From: Paracentrotus lividus
Lineage: Eukaryota; Echinodermata; Echinoidea; Camarodonta; Echinidae
Assembly: GCA_940671915.1 (NCBI GenBank)
Contig: CALNVZ010000174.1
Span: 1,584,415 to 1,648,414, forward strand
Direction of reading: 5' to 3'
DNA length: 64,000 nucleotides
In this document: positions 23,510-35,330 of the stretch, one piece after another
Layout of the letters: each line of letters starts with the position of its first letter
Numbering within the stretch: position 1 is the first letter of the stretch
Program-made: the position numbers and the translations under genes
Notes under the pieces: generated by a model
What the model was told of the DNA's origin: nothing
The model's input: the letters and a program-made list of their open reading frames with translations, nothing else
Databases searched by the model: none

Positions 23510-24545
23510 TGGCCATGTGTCACAAGTTGGGGTATTGTAAAAGGGTGGAGGCGTTACATTTTGGAGGGAAAATTATCACATTTTTTCACATAGCATGAAA
23601 ATGATGTATAGTCATAAGCTGTGCAATAATTCATATTGTAGATAATTTATCAGGCTACATGTCTGTGAAGTTTCAGCTTCTTTATACTCATAGTTTTAAT
23701 ACAAAGATACTTTTAGTGGAGTAGGGTCAGGGGTGGAGGATCCTACGGTGGAGGCACGTGTTAAAGCATAGGGAATTGCCATTTTTGTTACTTTCTTATT
23801 GTTTGCTGCGTTATATCTGTGCAGCCAATTGGTCTTATGGGTTGAGTGATATATCATTCACTTGGGAATTTATGTGGTTTTAGATAAATGTGAAGAAGAT
23901 TTTTAAAAATTAATTAAATCAATTAATTAATCAATTAAAACATACTTAATGCACACATCCTCATAGACAATGCATTGCAGGCATCACAAATTGTCACATG
24001 CAATTTTATAACAATAATTGTCATTTTTCGCCATTTTCTTTGCATGCATGTAAAAACACAATTAAGTCGAAACATATTACTTGCAATAAACTTTGTTTGA
24101 GTTGTAATCCAAGTGTAATAGACAGGATTTATGCCTTTTTTGCATTTTTTTTTCTTCGTTTTTGACACCCTGTAGCGCGGTTAGAAAAAATAATTTTGTA
24201 TTACAAGTTTATATTTTTTAGAAGTACAGCGTCTTATTTACACAATCCACTATGATTCATTTCATTTGGTGAAAAGATTAAGAAATTATTCGCCGGTAAA
24301 ATTGTGAAGTTTTTCAAACCATTTTTCCTGTAACACTCTGTAAAGCTTTTATGACACACCTTATACAGGCACAAAAATATGTTAATCATCCTCCTTTCAA
24401 TCTCTGCTTTCAATATATATAAACTTTTATACATGTCTGACTTACTACTAAGAAACTAGAGATGTTTGATTGTGACAATGTACATTTCTACGATTTTTTT
24501 TTGGACATGTAACGCATTTTCCACCCAACTCATGACATGTGGCCT
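23510..24545. mobile_element. About 1.04-kb TIR element, absent from unit 2
   Basis: Left TGGCCATGTGTCACAAGTTG and inverse right end CAACTCATGACATGTGGCCT. TA at 23508-23509 and 24546-24547. Unit 2 at 62920-62940 reads straight from GTGAAATACGTTTTGTTTA to TTAAATTTTGATTG. No coding region. Confidence 0.75.
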
Positions 24546-24985
24546 TATATAAAATTTTGATTGCTTTTGTTCATTTTCAATGAATGTATAATATTGTGTG
24601 TACAAACTTTAATTCATTAATAAAACCAGCTCTTCACTGGTATTCTTGTGTAAAATGTATACGAAGCTTTTTTATCCAGGGTTCAAATCTATAGCCATAT
24701 AATTATGATTACAGTAATTTTGGTAATTGTGGTCGGCAAATGTCGTATCATCGAATCGTATAACATTCGAAAGCTGGGGGATCCTGAAGCCCTAGTCACA
24801 TTAATGCTCTCCGTCCGGCCTCCCACCTATCCGTATCTATCTGAGACAGACGTAACCCAACATATAAAGCCACTGTGTGACTGCTGCGTTAGTTTCAGAA
24901 AGAGTTGTCGTATATTACACATAAAGGGCATAATTAATTTTCAGTTTAGTTTATGAGGGAAATGACATGAATGAAAAATATTTAC

Positions 24986-25010
24986 CATGTGTGACACACT
25001 CCATGATTTC
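24986..25010 (-). CDS. Unit 1 pseudokinase receptor: 25-nt microexon
   Basis: Same 25-nt exon as 63370-63394, flanked by TTTTAG and GTAAAT. One base differs near the 3' end. Confidence 0.75.
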
Positions 25011-25209
25011 CTAAAATAGAACAGAAAAGAAAATTATGTTAACCACATACATTTATTTTTTTAAACAATCCCCAACATTTCGTAGAACAATAATAGGACC
25101 AGACTCTTGACATCCGCGGTTTCCTGTTGATTTTCATTTTCAATAGGATGCAATATCAAAGGTATACAACAATAACTACTGTATGAGTACTGTACTAACA
25201 TGACTAGTA

Positions 25210-26497
25210 GGGGAGACCGGGGACAAATGTAACACGGGGCAATTGTAACAGAGGCTCCCATTCCTAGCAGAAACACGCTATAAACCTAAAATTGGTAGAG
25301 AGCATGCGCATTTCATCGCTCCACATGCTGTATGAATGTTAGCAGATTTAACGGTTCGTGGAACTTTCTACAGCAGAAAAACCGTTTTTTGACATTACCC
25401 ATTGTTTTTCTTCTGGACAAGTATGTAGATGAGCTACGGCTGTCATTTTTATATATTTAAAAATTATGTTCTTAGGCCATATTTTGCTAACGTTTCAACG
25501 ATGAATACCTAAGCTAAGATAGAAAAAAATCTCTCCAAATATGGTCGCCTCTGTCAAGGGCAATTGTAACAAGCTGTTACAATTGTCCCTGAAGGACTGT
25601 TTGTGTCAAAGGAACTCCCATAGGAACTCGCGCGGTATTAAGCAGCTTTCCGCTGCATCAACACCAAGCTAATATATAACCAATCAGGGGCCACAGAGCG
25701 TGTTTGAAAGTGGAGGGGGTGAGCGGCAAGGGTTGGGGGTTGGTGGGGGCTTAACAGGCTAAAAATCACAAATGTATGGTCATTTGTCCGTACTTGTACA
25801 CGTTTCCTGACGAAAGTGGGGGGGGGGGGAGCTAAGAAATGAGAATTGCTTAACGTTGAACGTATCTGTCCAAAACATTTAGTTGAAAAGGCAAAGAAAT
25901 ATTGATTTAGTCCGAAATAAGGTGTCTTTAGTTTGTTTATCATTTGTTTCATTGTAATCAGAGCCTCAAGTTTTTTATTTTTGTTTTTTAATAATTTTTA
26001 TCACTTTAATAGAAACAAAAAGTAAACAAATATGAAAAGAGTAAACATTAGGTTCTTTTAATGCCAAAATTGTAAATAGGAGTAGACTTGTAAATAAAGA
26101 AAAACAGCAAAGAGTAGCCTCGTCGATAAGCTCAAGCATCAGAAATTCATAACTTTGAATGAATTGTCAATTATAATACTTTACAAAAACAAAAGGTAAC
26201 CATATGTATAAGCTCAGACATGAGAATTAAATAACTTTGAACATATCTGTCCAATACGTTTTGAAATATTAGAAATATTGATTTTGTCCGAACACGGGGC
26301 AATTGTAACACTCGACCTCTTCTTTTGAAATGGTAATGGCTTCAAAATAACTTGTTGTACTCAGCCAAAACCTATCAATATGTCAAGCTAAGATATGCAT
26401 ATTTCATTTTATTTAGTTTTAAGCAAGTATTTAGCTTTAATAAAGTTGATAGATCAAATTTGGAAAAAAAACTGTTACAATTGTCCCAGGTCTCCCC
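25210..26497. mobile_element. 1288-bp TIR element, TA target duplication, empty site in unit 2
   Basis: Unit 2 reads GACTAG-TA-TATTTAC (63592-63593). Unit 1 has GGGGAGACCGGGGACAAATG ... CAATTGTCCCAGGTCTCCCC between TA pairs. CAATTGTAACA motifs repeat inside. It contains a second repeat (25690-25860) also found at 45945-46085. Confidence 0.87.
25690..25860. repeat. Interspersed repeat, copy 1
   Basis: GGGGCCACAGAGCGTGTT, then GTACTTGTACACGTTTCCTG and a G run. Shares these blocks in order with 45945-46085. Confidence 0.6.
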
Positions 26498-26550
26498 TAT
26501 ATTTACACCTTCAACAAATTCGGAATCAGAGGCGAAAGTTAACCACAGAC

Positions 26551-26740
26551 AATTCTTCAGCCCACATTTTCAATGTTAAATTGCATCGTTCGGGTTTCAA
26601 AAGTACATGTATACGAAGATTCTTCAGCCCACATTTTCAATGTTAATTTGCATCGTACGTTTGGGTTTCAAATGTTTAAAAAAAAAAAAAACAGCCCACA
26701 TTTTCAATAATACTTTTCATCGTTTGTGTTTCACAGGTCG
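26551..26740. repeat. Three ~60-bp tandem copies next to the membrane exon, unit 1
   Basis: CAGCCCACATTTTCAATGTT followed by TTGCATCGT and GGGTTTCAAA recurs three times. Same array at 63645-63820. Confidence 0.75.
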
Positions 26741-26770
26741 GATACCTGTACTCTTATTTCATTCTCTAAC

Positions 26771-26899
26771 CTGCATGCTGGTTTGCTCCTCTCCATCTGT
26801 GGTAAAGATATCCTAAAGTGATGAGGAGAATGAAGATGATAACCCCGAAGGCAATGACCAGCATTTTGTACATAACTTCATCACGGTCACCTGCACTTG
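26771..26899 (-). CDS. Unit 1 pseudokinase receptor: transmembrane exon
   Basis: 129 nt between CCAATCTACAG and G|GTTAG, reading GDRDEVMYKM, then LVIAFGVIIFILLITLGYLY, then HRWRGANQHAG. Helix residues are identical to unit 2 (63855-63983). Intact in itself, although the gene is disabled elsewhere. Confidence 0.85.
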
Positions 26900-28689
26900 C
26901 TGTAGATTGGTGGGAAAGCAATTAAGAAGATATTATCAAAATTATCATTGTTTAACATGTAACCTCTTCACTGCTGCCCATATTCTCATATTCATGCGTA
27001 AGACAGACAGCAACATTAAATGTTTTGTACAGATCATTAGCAAAGTCCTCTGAAATCGCTAGATATGGCCAAAAGAAATGATGTTGTAACATACAAATAC
27101 AAAATGTGATATAAGTTTGAGTGGCCCGTAATGGTAGAAATACCGTAAAAACAAAGAAAATGTAAAATAAAAAGTAGTGGTAAACATCAGATGGTAAACT
27201 ATTGCCGTTGAAACTTTTAAAACTGATATATTCCTTGCGGCTATGGTTACACAGTACAACAGTAAAAGTTATCCAGGAGATATTTTTAACGGGAATAATT
27301 ATCCGATTATTGTAATAAGAAAATCAGCCACGTGACAAGTAATAATGGAAATCCCAAAGTCACACTCACCCACAAACACAGTCATAAATGGTAACTTATC
27401 AGAACGTTTGATGTAGATTAATTTACTCACCATGTTGGTTAGACATTGTTTTTGTTTGGATTGGGTAACCCACACCAACAGTTATTTAGATTTTACTACC
27501 CTATATAAATGCCGAGTAAGATTGCTCTATTGGTTAATTTTGACATTGACTTAATGGCATTGTCATCACTAAGCATGGTGACTACTGCTCCTACTGCTTT
27601 ATCGAAAGTGAAATCTGTTAAGCACTAAACATGACTGGCAGATTAGCTGACATTTACGTTTCTATAAATCATAATGATAAGTACATTATATCATGGCATG
27701 TATTTGTACAATGTATAACGCTCACGACGTGCATTGATTATATGATGAGTCCTTTAAAAGTAATATCAGGTCAGTTGATGTGTAATTGTGCCACTTGAAT
27801 TCGTTGTCACTTTCAAATAGGCAAACTATGAGACGATTGATGAACACAAAGCACTCTAGAATAGACTTTTTTTCATATCCATTCATACCGGCAAGTTATC
27901 AATACCATAACAGATTTATACTCTTTCTAGACCAGGTTCTGGTCGTTTGAAACTTTCACCTTTTCTCTATCGACTCGATCTTCTCACCATTTCTCTTTCC
28001 GTCACAAATCCACTTCCCCGAACCATGGACTATCTACAGCCATGTCAAAACCAACATGCTGAGAGTCCCTGATCATGCTAATGTGCCAAAATAGTACTGG
28101 GTGTACATGTATGATTTTTTAAGGGTTGATATGAAAATACAGTATGGTCCAGGCAGTGGACTACACTCTTTCTTACCACGGACCATCTATGAATAAACTC
28201 ACTTGCCTCTTGATATTACCTCGGATATAGGCCTAACCCTAAATAAATTCTGTTTTCTTGCATCTGCACCCGACCACAATGTAATGAAACGACGTTCGTT
28301 CTTTTCTTGTAAAACCAGTAATGATGATGATAATGATAGGATTCGCCTAAATTTTATCATCTCTATATTATTCTTTCCACAGTCACCTAACATCATGATA
28401 ATGAAATATCTACACAATGAATTATTTGGGTAGTTGAACATGATGTAACATAAATCAAAAGTTTGTTTGTTTCTGAATTATAAAAAAAAAATCCCCTCAT
28501 TAATAACTCAAACTCAGCTTCAACACGTCTATTGAAATATAATGTCGAATTAAAGTTCAAAATATCAAATTATCATTGTGTTCAGGTGAAAAACGATTTC
28601 GTTGATGAAAATTGGCTGCCATGGCAGGGAAATGTTTCCTCACCACACGCGAAGGTTTATAAACATGGAATATTAACTGACCAACTAAC
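26900..28689. other. Intron of unit 1 pseudokinase receptor
   Basis: Between the membrane and Ig exons. I see no further exon, RNA gene or clear repeat here. Confidence 0.5.
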
Positions 28690-29025
28690 CTTCCACATAG
28701 AGACGAGCACTAGATGACGTCACATTGTGTAAAGCACCCTGGTATTTACACGAATACAATCCAACATCGTCCGATGTTACCAACTCGATATGAAGAACCG
28801 ATTCCAATAATTCATCACAGTGAAACACAGTAACATGGAAATTGTCGTACTTTCCCAACTGCGTAAGGGGGTACGTATCTGTATAGATGGGAACACCCGT
28901 GTCTACCCAGTTAATGGATTCGTTTGATGGTGAAGTGGTTATAGCACATCTTAGGGAGTGTTTCTTCCAGCCACAACATATGTTGTTTGAGGATCAGTCC
29001 ATTGAAGAGCTGATGCCACCGGGAT
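28690..29025 (-). pseudogene. Unit 1 pseudokinase receptor: single Ig exon, frameshifted
   Basis: The first part reads IPVASALQWTDPQTTYVVAG and RNTP before a stop. The second part, in the neighbouring frame, reads LRCAITTSPSNESINWVDTG and later SDDVGLYSCKYQG, a clear Ig domain with Cys, Trp and D-x-G-x-Y-x-C. The switch lies near 28966. The exon is 336 nt; phase 0 to 1 would need 334 or 337. Donor GAAG|GTTAGT joins the membrane exon in phase. Confidence 0.72.
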
Positions 29026-29541
29026 CTACACAACCCCCCCCCCCAAAAAAAAAACAAAAAAAAAACAAAACCACACACAACAACAAAACAAATATATGTG
29101 TAGGCCTACTCACCAATGGAGGCAGTTGATGCACATTTTGTTTGCAAGCTCTTATCAAATTCAATGATCAAAATATTTCACCATAACAAATACTTGGAAT
29201 TTTATGTTCCGTTTATTCAACGGCCTACAACAAAAAATAAATAAAATACATACATAATATATACAAAAAATATAATGGCTAGTCAACTGCTGTCATAAAC
29301 TCAACTGCTGTCATAAATTAACGTTGTGTTGCCCACCTATCAAGTTTATGACTAGTTTAACTCCCGCACACACAGATTTACTTCAGAGTCAAGTGCGGCA
29401 AGTTCAGATATAAAAGTAACTGTTTTGCCTTTGACTTGAACCACGAACAATGTGTTATAGTCCTACAACCAAGATAATTGTCAACTTGACCATGCCACCG
29501 ATATTATTTCCAAACAGAATTCGGTGAATTTGTTTCCTTAC

Positions 29542-29616
29542 CAGTACGAAATTAAAGATGGCTTGAAGAACGGTAAAAGCTGTTCCAAGTCTTGAAATAT
29601 CTTGAAGCCACATCCT
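29542..29616 (-). CDS. Unit 1 pseudokinase receptor: start / signal-peptide exon
   Basis: Acceptor-like TTCTGTTTTAAG precedes GATG; the ATG at 29613 opens MWLQDISRLGTAFTVLQAIF and then NFVL to the donor CTG|GTAAGG, phase 0. The moderately hydrophobic core suits a signal peptide. The phase matches the Ig exon (ATCCCGG start at 29025). A 5' UTR exon would be expected upstream. Confidence 0.55.
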
Positions 29617-29664
29617 TAAAACAGAAGGGGAAAATACATTGTATAAATGACACTTACAAAATTC

Positions 29665-30012
29665 TTATACATTATTGTATACAGGTATAGCATATTGGAT
29701 ATTGCCTACGAACACTATTGACATTGGCATTGCGTCATCGGATTCCCCAAATATCGATGTTTTCATTAAGAGGAGTTCTAGGGTTGCAATAATTATTGTT
29801 CTTACCATACCTGAGTTCCATGGACTGGCTTCGGCGATGTCCCGATACAATATTCTGATGTTGCCTATCTTTTCAATGGTGACCGCACACTTTGGTTTCC
29901 CAGACAATCCCACGAATAACGCTGTCAGTAAAGTGATTGATTTTATTAGAATCATGTTTGATCTGTTTATTCCAATGAATTGATAAATAAATTTACATTG
30001 CCTAACATGCAT
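29665..30012 (-). CDS. Unassigned open frame with signal-like start
   Basis: Starts upstream of MILIKSITLLTALFVGLSG, a good signal-peptide shape, followed by KPKCAVTIEKIGNIRILY. Possible donors lie near 29820 (CAG|GTATGG or ATG|GTAAGA). The opposite strand is open over the same span. It could be an alternative first exon of the receptor, but the phases do not join well. Not recognised. Confidence 0.22.
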   Translation of the reverse strand: MHVRQCKFIYQFIGINRSNMILIKSITLLTALFVGLSGKPKCAVTIEKIGNIRILYRDIAEASPWNSGMVRTIIIATLELLLMKTSIFGESDDAMPMSIVFVGNIQYAIPVYNNV

Positions 30013-30119
30013 AATGTATTTAATACGAACGGTTCCTCCTGATTATCATATTATTACAGTCATTATGATAACAACCTTTGTTCGTTTATGTTTGCGATAT
30101 AAGGTCATTGTGTATTATA

Positions 30120-33100
30120 TCGCTTGTAAACAAGTTTTTAACACCAGGAAATAACTCAAATTTTTACCTCAAAATTTTCAGCTCGCGGATACTAAACCAT
30201 ATAAATACACAAATAACTCAAATTTTGAACTCAAATTTTTCGACTCGCGCTTCGTGCTCGCAGATACCAATTCAGTAGGGTATATAATGCACAATTAATT
30301 CAAATTTTTACCTCAAAGTTTTCATCTCACGCTTCGCGCTCGCGGATACTAAATAGGTTCTATAATGCACAATTATTTCAAATAATAGCTAATTTTTTTT
30401 TTGAATGAACACATTCTTAAAAGCATCAATTAAAATGCAATTTTTTGGGGCGCACCCCCTATTTATCCGAATACATTTCTCTTTATGCCTCTGGTCTTAA
30501 TTGCCCCCTTTTCAGGAAAATTGCCCCTTTTCCATCTCGACCCTCACTTTCAATTTTAAAATTTTTAAAATACATATTCAAACCACTAAAGTTTTGTTTA
30601 ATTTTTTTTTTCTTTCTTTTTGCTGGTATATATCATTATTATTTTATTTTCATAGGAGTAAAAATGATTTGTTTTTAATTCATCGTTTTATGTAAGTATA
30701 GGCCTATATGTCGGGGAATGTTTTAAACTCGCGCTTCCCGCTCGTTTGCTTGCTCCGCTCGCAAGATTTTTTTTCAAAGTTGGGCCCCCCCCCCCTCTGG
30801 AAAATCCTGGATCCGCGCCTGATCTATGTCATCATTCTGCATTATTGTTATATAAAATTTTACATACTTTTACTAGTCCAAATGCTGGGTTACGTTGCAT
30901 TGCGCTAAGTCATTAGAACCCACACATATAGACACAGCCTCCCGTAAGTAATTTAGAACATTTTGTCCAAATTCTGTTCCTCCAATTGACCTTAAGAATA
31001 TTATATCTTATCTTATATTTCTCCAATATTCCCCCCAAAAAATTGAGGGCTACGCACAAGCGGATGGTGCTTTTTTAATCAAGAGGGGGCCACGTTCGTA
31101 ATTACAAAACACTTGATATATTCAGTGTCACATATCTTTGTATCTTGAAACTTTTCATGGAAATGATGAGGAGTTTTTGGACGTATAGTAGGGGTCTATG
31201 ACAATACCCCTAGGCAATCATCCCCATGAATATCACATGTGGGTATTGTTTTGCTTTTGATTACTATTTTTTAATGGTGTACGTCAGTGTTTTCGTCAAG
31301 TGACTTGTAAAAATAATTCATGTTACACTAAAAACATCAAAAAAAAAAACAAAAAAAAGGCGGAGAAAAAGGGAGAAAGAAGGGAAAAGGGAGAGAGGAG
31401 AAGAACAAAGAAAGAAAGAAAAGGGAACAAAGCCCGATGCTTGTACAATATTCGCAAAACTCTATCAATAAGAAGCGCGAAATAGGCCTTATTGGGTTCT
31501 AAACGACCATAATTAGGGCCTTTAATGTGGGGGGAGGGTCCACGAGGCCGATTTTTCTCATTTTTTAAGAAACAGAAATACATTACTGAAGAAAAGTAAA
31601 AATAAGGAAAAAATATTTAAAACTAAAATTTCAAAATTTCACAAAGAAAAGAGGCCTCGTGGACCCTCGGCCTATAAGTGGGCCCTCGGCCTCGATGAAA
31701 AATAGTCGGCCTCGTAGGAGTACTAGAAAGTGCCCCTTTATTTATTCCATATATCTTTAAATACCAAAACTTTTTGGCTCGCGCTTCGCGCTCGCACATA
31801 GGCCTACCATTTCGGTAGGGTATAAAATGCACAATTAACTCAAAATTTTCAGCTCACACTTCGCGCTCGCGGATACTAAATTGGGTCTATAATACACAAT
31901 TATCTTTTTTTTTTTAATTAATACTAGAAAGTACCCCTTTATTTATTGCATATAGCTTTTAAAACCCACTATTTTCGGCTCGCGCTTCGCGCTCGCGGAT
32001 ACTAAATAGGGTCTTTAATACACAATTATCTGCAATTAGTTATGCTAAAAAAGTGCCCCTTTATTCATTCTATATCTCTTTTAAAACCCCAAATTTTCGG
32101 CTCGCGCTTTGCGCTCGCAGATACCAATCTAGTAGGGTATATAATATAATACACAATTAACTCAAAAATTATACCTAAAAATTTTCAGCTCGCGCTCCGC
32201 GCTCGCAGATACTAAATAGGGTCTATAATACACAAAATTATCTACGATTTTTAATACTAGAAAGTGCCCCTTTATTTTATTCCATATATCTTTTAAAACC
32301 CCAAAATATCGGCTCACGCTGGCGGATACTAAATAGCAGTAGCAGACGCAGTCTGGAGTCACACAATGAACTTACCGGGCCCATGCGTAAACATAATTGT
32401 CCCCAGACAATTGGGCCCCCGAAATGCATTCAATTCAATTTTCTTGGATCCGCGCCTGAATAGGGTCTATAATACACAACTATTTATTCAAGAAAGTGCT
32501 CTTTGTTTATTCTATATATCTTTTAAAACGCCAAATTTTCGGCTCCCGCTTCGCGCTTGCAGATTCCAATCTTGTAGGGAAAAAATATAATACACAATTA
32601 ACTCAAAATTTTATCTCAAAATTTTCAGCTCGCGCTTCGCGCTCACGGATAGTAAATAGGGTCTATAATACACAATTACCTATGATTTTAAATACTAGAA
32701 AGTGCCCCTTTATTTATTCCGTATATCTTTTAAAACCCAAATTTTTCGGCTCGCTCACATGTCTGATACTAAATCATAATGCACAAAAAACTCACATTTT
32801 TAGCTCAAAATTTTCAGCTCGCGCTTCGCGCTCGCGGATACTGAATAGGGTCTATAATACATAATTATCTACAATTATTTATGCTAGAAAGTGCCCCTTT
32901 ATTTATTCTATATATCTTTTAAAACCCCAAATTTTCGGCTCGCGCTTCGCGCTCGCAGATACCAATCTAGTAGGGTATAATATAATACACAATTAACTCA
33001 AAATTTTCAGCTTGCGCTTCGCACTCGCGGATATTAAATAGGGTCTATAGTACACAATTATCTACGATTTTTAATACTAGAAAGTGCCCTTATTTTATTC

Positions 33101-33290
33101 CATATATCTTTTAAAACCCGAAATTTTCGACTCGCGCTTCGCGCTCGCGGATACTAAATCATAATGCACAAATAACTTTTATTTTAGCTCAAAATTTTCG
33201 GCTCGCGCTTCGCGCTCGCAGATGCCAATCTATTAGGGTGTATAATGCACAATTAACTCAAATTTTACCTCAAAGTTTTCATCTCATGGT
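30120..33290. repeat. ~205-bp repeat array with CTCGCGCTTCGCGCTCGC islands
   Basis: GCCCCTTTATTTATTC recurs at about 31731, 31935, 32054, 32266, 32705, 32893 and 33086. Each unit has the GC-rich word CTCGCGCTTCGCGCTCGC twice, separated by AT-rich text (GATACTAAATAGGGTC, ACACAATTA). Open frames in the area are repeat shadows. Confidence 0.85.
30410..30822. repeat. Left flanking repeat of the array
   Basis: TCAAACCACTAAAGTTTTG ... TCGGGGAATGTT ... TTGGGCCCCCCCC ... AAAATCCTGGATCCGCGCCTG. Returns in the same order at 33290-33570. Confidence 0.7.
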
Positions 33291-33570
33291 GGCAATTTAG
33301 AATTCATATTCAAACCACTTAAGTTTTGTTCAAAATATACCGATTTTTTTATTTTTTTTTATTTTTTTTTTTTTGGCTAGTATTTATTATTTTTTTTTCA
33401 ACAGGAATAAAATTTAAATTGTTTAAATTCCTCTTTTTAGGTCAGTATAGGCCCATATATCGGGGAATGTTAACTCGCGCTTCGCGCTCGTTTGCTCGCT
33501 CCGCTCGCAAGATTTTTTATCTTCAAAGTTGGGCCCCCCCCCCTCTGGAAAATCCTGGATCCGCGCCTGG
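33290..33570. repeat. Right flanking repeat of the array
   Basis: Direct copy of the left flank; GGATCCGCGCCTG also occurs inside at 32446-32459. Confidence 0.7.
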
Positions 33571-33935
33571 ATGAGGACATGATTATAAGTCGACATCGCA
33601 TGCTAGATATCTGGACACATCAACATAATGAGGACATGATTATAAGTCGATATCGCATGCTAGATATCTGGACACACCAACATGATGAGGACATGATTAT
33701 AAGTCGACATCGCATGCTAGATATCTGGACACATCAACATAATGAGGACATGATTATAAGTAGACATCGCATGCTAGATATCTGGACACATCAACATAAT
33801 GAGGACATGATTATAAGTAGACATCGCATGCTAGATATCTGGACACATCAACATAATGAGGACATGATTATAAGTCGACATCGCATGCTAGATATCTGGA
33901 CACATCAACATAATGAGGACACAGCCAATCCGCAG
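33571..33935. repeat. 57-bp minisatellite, about six copies
   Basis: ATGAGGACATGATTATAAGT, CGACATCGCATGCTAGATAT, CTGGACACATCAACATA in sequence. Copies differ at one or two bases. 57 is divisible by three, so one + frame stays open as a 19-residue repeat (EDMIISRHRMLDIWTHQHN), in an open reading frame 33492-33980. Confidence 0.9.
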
Positions 33936-34512
33936 CCAGGCCTTAATCAGAGCAAAACCGCGATTTTTATCGAGATCTAGGTCACCGGAATAAGCGCACT
34001 CAGGCCCTCTCGCGACCTGCGAGAGCAATTTCGCAGACCAATTTCGCCCTATTCTAAATCGGATCCGCGAGCGGAAAAATTACGAGTGTCCAGTTGTCAT
34101 AAAATGTTGGTCCCTGCGTGAGTAATGTGCCTGGTTAATTAAGTTTACTAAAAAAGGTTTTAACATATGCGACATTTTATAATAAATATTTGTGAAGATA
34201 CAGTAGCCTGATTTGAGTGTTACGCCTCCTATTTGTTCGTTTTTCCCATACGTTCGAAAAGTTGCTGGCTGCCTGACCCGATTATCGTGTCTCATACGAC
34301 ATAAAACATTTTTTCGATTTAGAACTCGAAATTCTGCGACTCGCATTGCTACGCGAAAAACTAAGGGCCTTTTGAAGACAACTTAGATTAATTTGGGAAT
34401 TAAAATTTTGTTATTTTTCTATTCCTATTGTACGAGAAAAACACTCATATTTTGGCTAAAAAGACAAGGAGAAAAAAATCTAATATTATCACCGCTTGGG
34501 GTGTCATTGCTC

Positions 34513-34612
34513 NNNNNNNNNNNNNNNNNNNNNNNNNNNNNNNNNNNNNNNNNNNNNNNNNNNNNNNNNNNNNNNNNNNNNNNNNNNNNNNNNNNNNNNN
34601 NNNNNNNNNNNN
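34513..34612. other. 100-N scaffold gap
   Basis: Exactly 100 N, the usual placeholder for a gap of unknown size. Confidence 0.97.
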
Positions 34613-34613
34613 T

Positions 34614-35330
34614 AGATGGACTGCACAGTTGTATGTGGACGCAAACGCCTAGTAGACACCAACTGTGGATGTTCAAGACCTAAATTACGCACCTAGTTAC
34701 AATCATCAAATTGGTTGTTGGATCCAGTAACGACACTAAGTTAGATACCAATTGACGATGTGCGATCGCATAAAGCATCTGATTCACTATGTCTAGGTAA
34801 AAAGTCGGAAAGCGACCTCGCCCTACGGTGATTCCAATATGGATTTGCTGGATTCCCTCGAGAAAATAGCGCTGTCAATGCATAGCTAGAACAATCCAAT
34901 AAGGGATGTGGACGGCGCATAAACGCCCATTACAGTTATGAGCGATCCATTATGGATGGTGTGACAGCGAAATTACGCCTAGTTAGACCAAATTGGAGGA
35001 ATGGTGTGGCAGACGTTAGACTTAATGTAGAGCATCTGTGCAGAATTAGACCAATTGGATGTAAACTGAACCCAAACGCTCTAGTAAGCACCAAGGTTGG
35101 ATTGGGACCTCAATAATTCCGCTGCATAGGTAGATGCCAAATTGGACTGTGGACCCTAATGCCCAGATCCAGTCCTTAGAAACGCATTGGAGTGTGGACC
35201 AAATTGCCGATAGTGGAGTACATATTTGGTTCCTGGAGTCAAATGGTAGTAGACTAAGGTAATCTGAGAGCAAATGGCTGTAGCACCAAAAGTAGTAATG
35301 TAGATTGAACTCAGAGCTCCTAGTTACCAG
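34614..35330. repeat. Ragged tandem repeat
   Basis: ATTGGATGTGGAC, AACGCCTAGTAGACACCAA and relatives recur with many indels. Confidence 0.5.

Larger units (their letters stand above)
5084..29613 (-). pseudogene. Unit 1 copy of the FGFR-like pseudokinase receptor, disabled
   Basis: Thirteen exons can be traced on the minus strand: 29542-29613 (signal peptide), 28690-29025 (Ig), 26771-26899 (membrane), 24986-25010, 22998-23062, 20829-21040, 20447-20548, 19309-19497, 18511-18612, 10984-11089, 9522-9618, 5702-5801 and 5084-5149. Compared with unit 2 it has an 8-bp insertion near 20842-20849, TGA at 20502-20504 where unit 2 has TGG, a 2-bp deletion near 19480, and Glu for the DFG Asp at 18544-18546. 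The Ig exon also needs a frame jump near 28966, and the donor of the fifth exon has moved. Exons 10984 downward are open. If intact it would be about 530 residues: signal peptide, one Ig domain, membrane helix, pseudokinase, tail. Sequencing error could explain some lesions, but several independent ones make a pseudogene likely. Confidence 0.82.

Noticed and set aside
33571..33935. CRISPR-like array
   Set aside because: Copies are contiguous 57-bp repeats with no unique spacers, in a eukaryotic genome.
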